A stretch of 5,587 nucleotides of DNA from an uncultured Muribaculaceae bacterium (lineage in GTDB: Bacteria > Bacteroidota > Bacteroidia > Bacteroidales > Muribaculaceae). The translations under genes and the position numbers were made by a program. The notes under the pieces are model-generated. The model had not been told where the DNA came from, searched no databases, and saw only the letters and a list, made by a program, of their open reading frames with translations. How positions within the stretch are numbered: the stretch's first letter is position 1; each line of letters starts with the position of its first letter. Where the stretch lies: positions 1 through 5,587 of the forward strand of contig CAMWXQ010000090.1 in NCBI GenBank assembly GCA_947178235.1. The letters run 5' to 3'. Positions 5,544 to 5,587 of the stretch are shown in pieces.

Positions 5544-5564
5544 TAAATATAAACCTTATATTTA
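5544..5564 (-). promoter_or_regulatory. Perfect inverted repeat upstream of the AbiH-like gene (possible operator/promoter)
   Basis: TAAATATAA (5544-5552), a 3-nt spacer, and TTATATTTA (5556-5564) form a perfect 9-bp inverted repeat 10-30 nt before the ATG. On the minus strand it contains TATATTTA, one base away from the TAnnTTTG -7 consensus, although no clear TTTG lies at the right distance upstream. A repeat in this place could bind a repressor or simply be an AT-rich promoter. The DNA is AT-rich, so some chance symmetry is expected. Confidence 0.4.
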
Positions 5565-5587
5565 AGAGATCACATCTTTCTGTGTAT

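Noticed and set aside
4244..5587. CRISPR array or insertion sequence in the AT-rich part
   Set aside because: No spaced direct repeats, no transposase frame and no paired terminal repeats are visible.

Overview
The window looks like a piece of a GC-rich Bacteroidales chromosome, possibly Muribaculaceae-like. The evidence is a textbook Bacteroidetes promoter (TTTG, 20 nt, TACCTTTG) in front of a tRNA gene, the lack of strong Shine-Dalgarno sites with A-rich leaders before the starts, Bacteroidetes-type envelope lipoproteins, and a dnaE-trxA gene order. Placement below order level is a guess.

Region 1 (1-2729) is a plus-strand block. It holds the 3' end of dnaE (replicative DNA polymerase III alpha, OB-fold and C-terminus), trxA (thioredoxin with a WCAPC active site), and a 560-residue lipoprotein that joins a beta-rich N-terminal part, an OmpA-like domain and C-terminal TPRs. 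The gaps are 50 and 43 bp with no visible promoter, so they are probably co-transcribed. The block ends at a strong intrinsic terminator (15-bp stem).

Region 2 (2791-4023) holds two adjacent genes that both resemble the DUF4230 family. The first product is a lipoprotein and the second has an N-terminal membrane anchor. They are 6 bp apart and look like diverged paralogues working in the envelope; their function is unknown. No terminator is seen between the second gene and the tRNA.

Region 3 (4035-4243) is a self-contained tRNA-Leu(CAG) unit: promoter, an 81-nt class II tRNA without encoded CCA, and a long hairpin terminator.

Region 4 (4244-5587) changes abruptly to AT-rich DNA. A 232-bp gene-free stretch holds several inverted repeats. 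After it, on the minus strand, lies an intact 352-residue AbiH-like protein (phage abortive-infection family), preceded by a perfect 9-bp inverted repeat. The base composition, the inverted orientation and the position just beyond a tRNA 3' end suggest a horizontally acquired defence cargo next to a core locus. No integrase, and no second copy of the tRNA 3' end, lies inside the window, so the nature of the element is open. This AbiH gene is the most interesting item: its conserved-looking residues follow the layout of SIR2-like NADase defence proteins.
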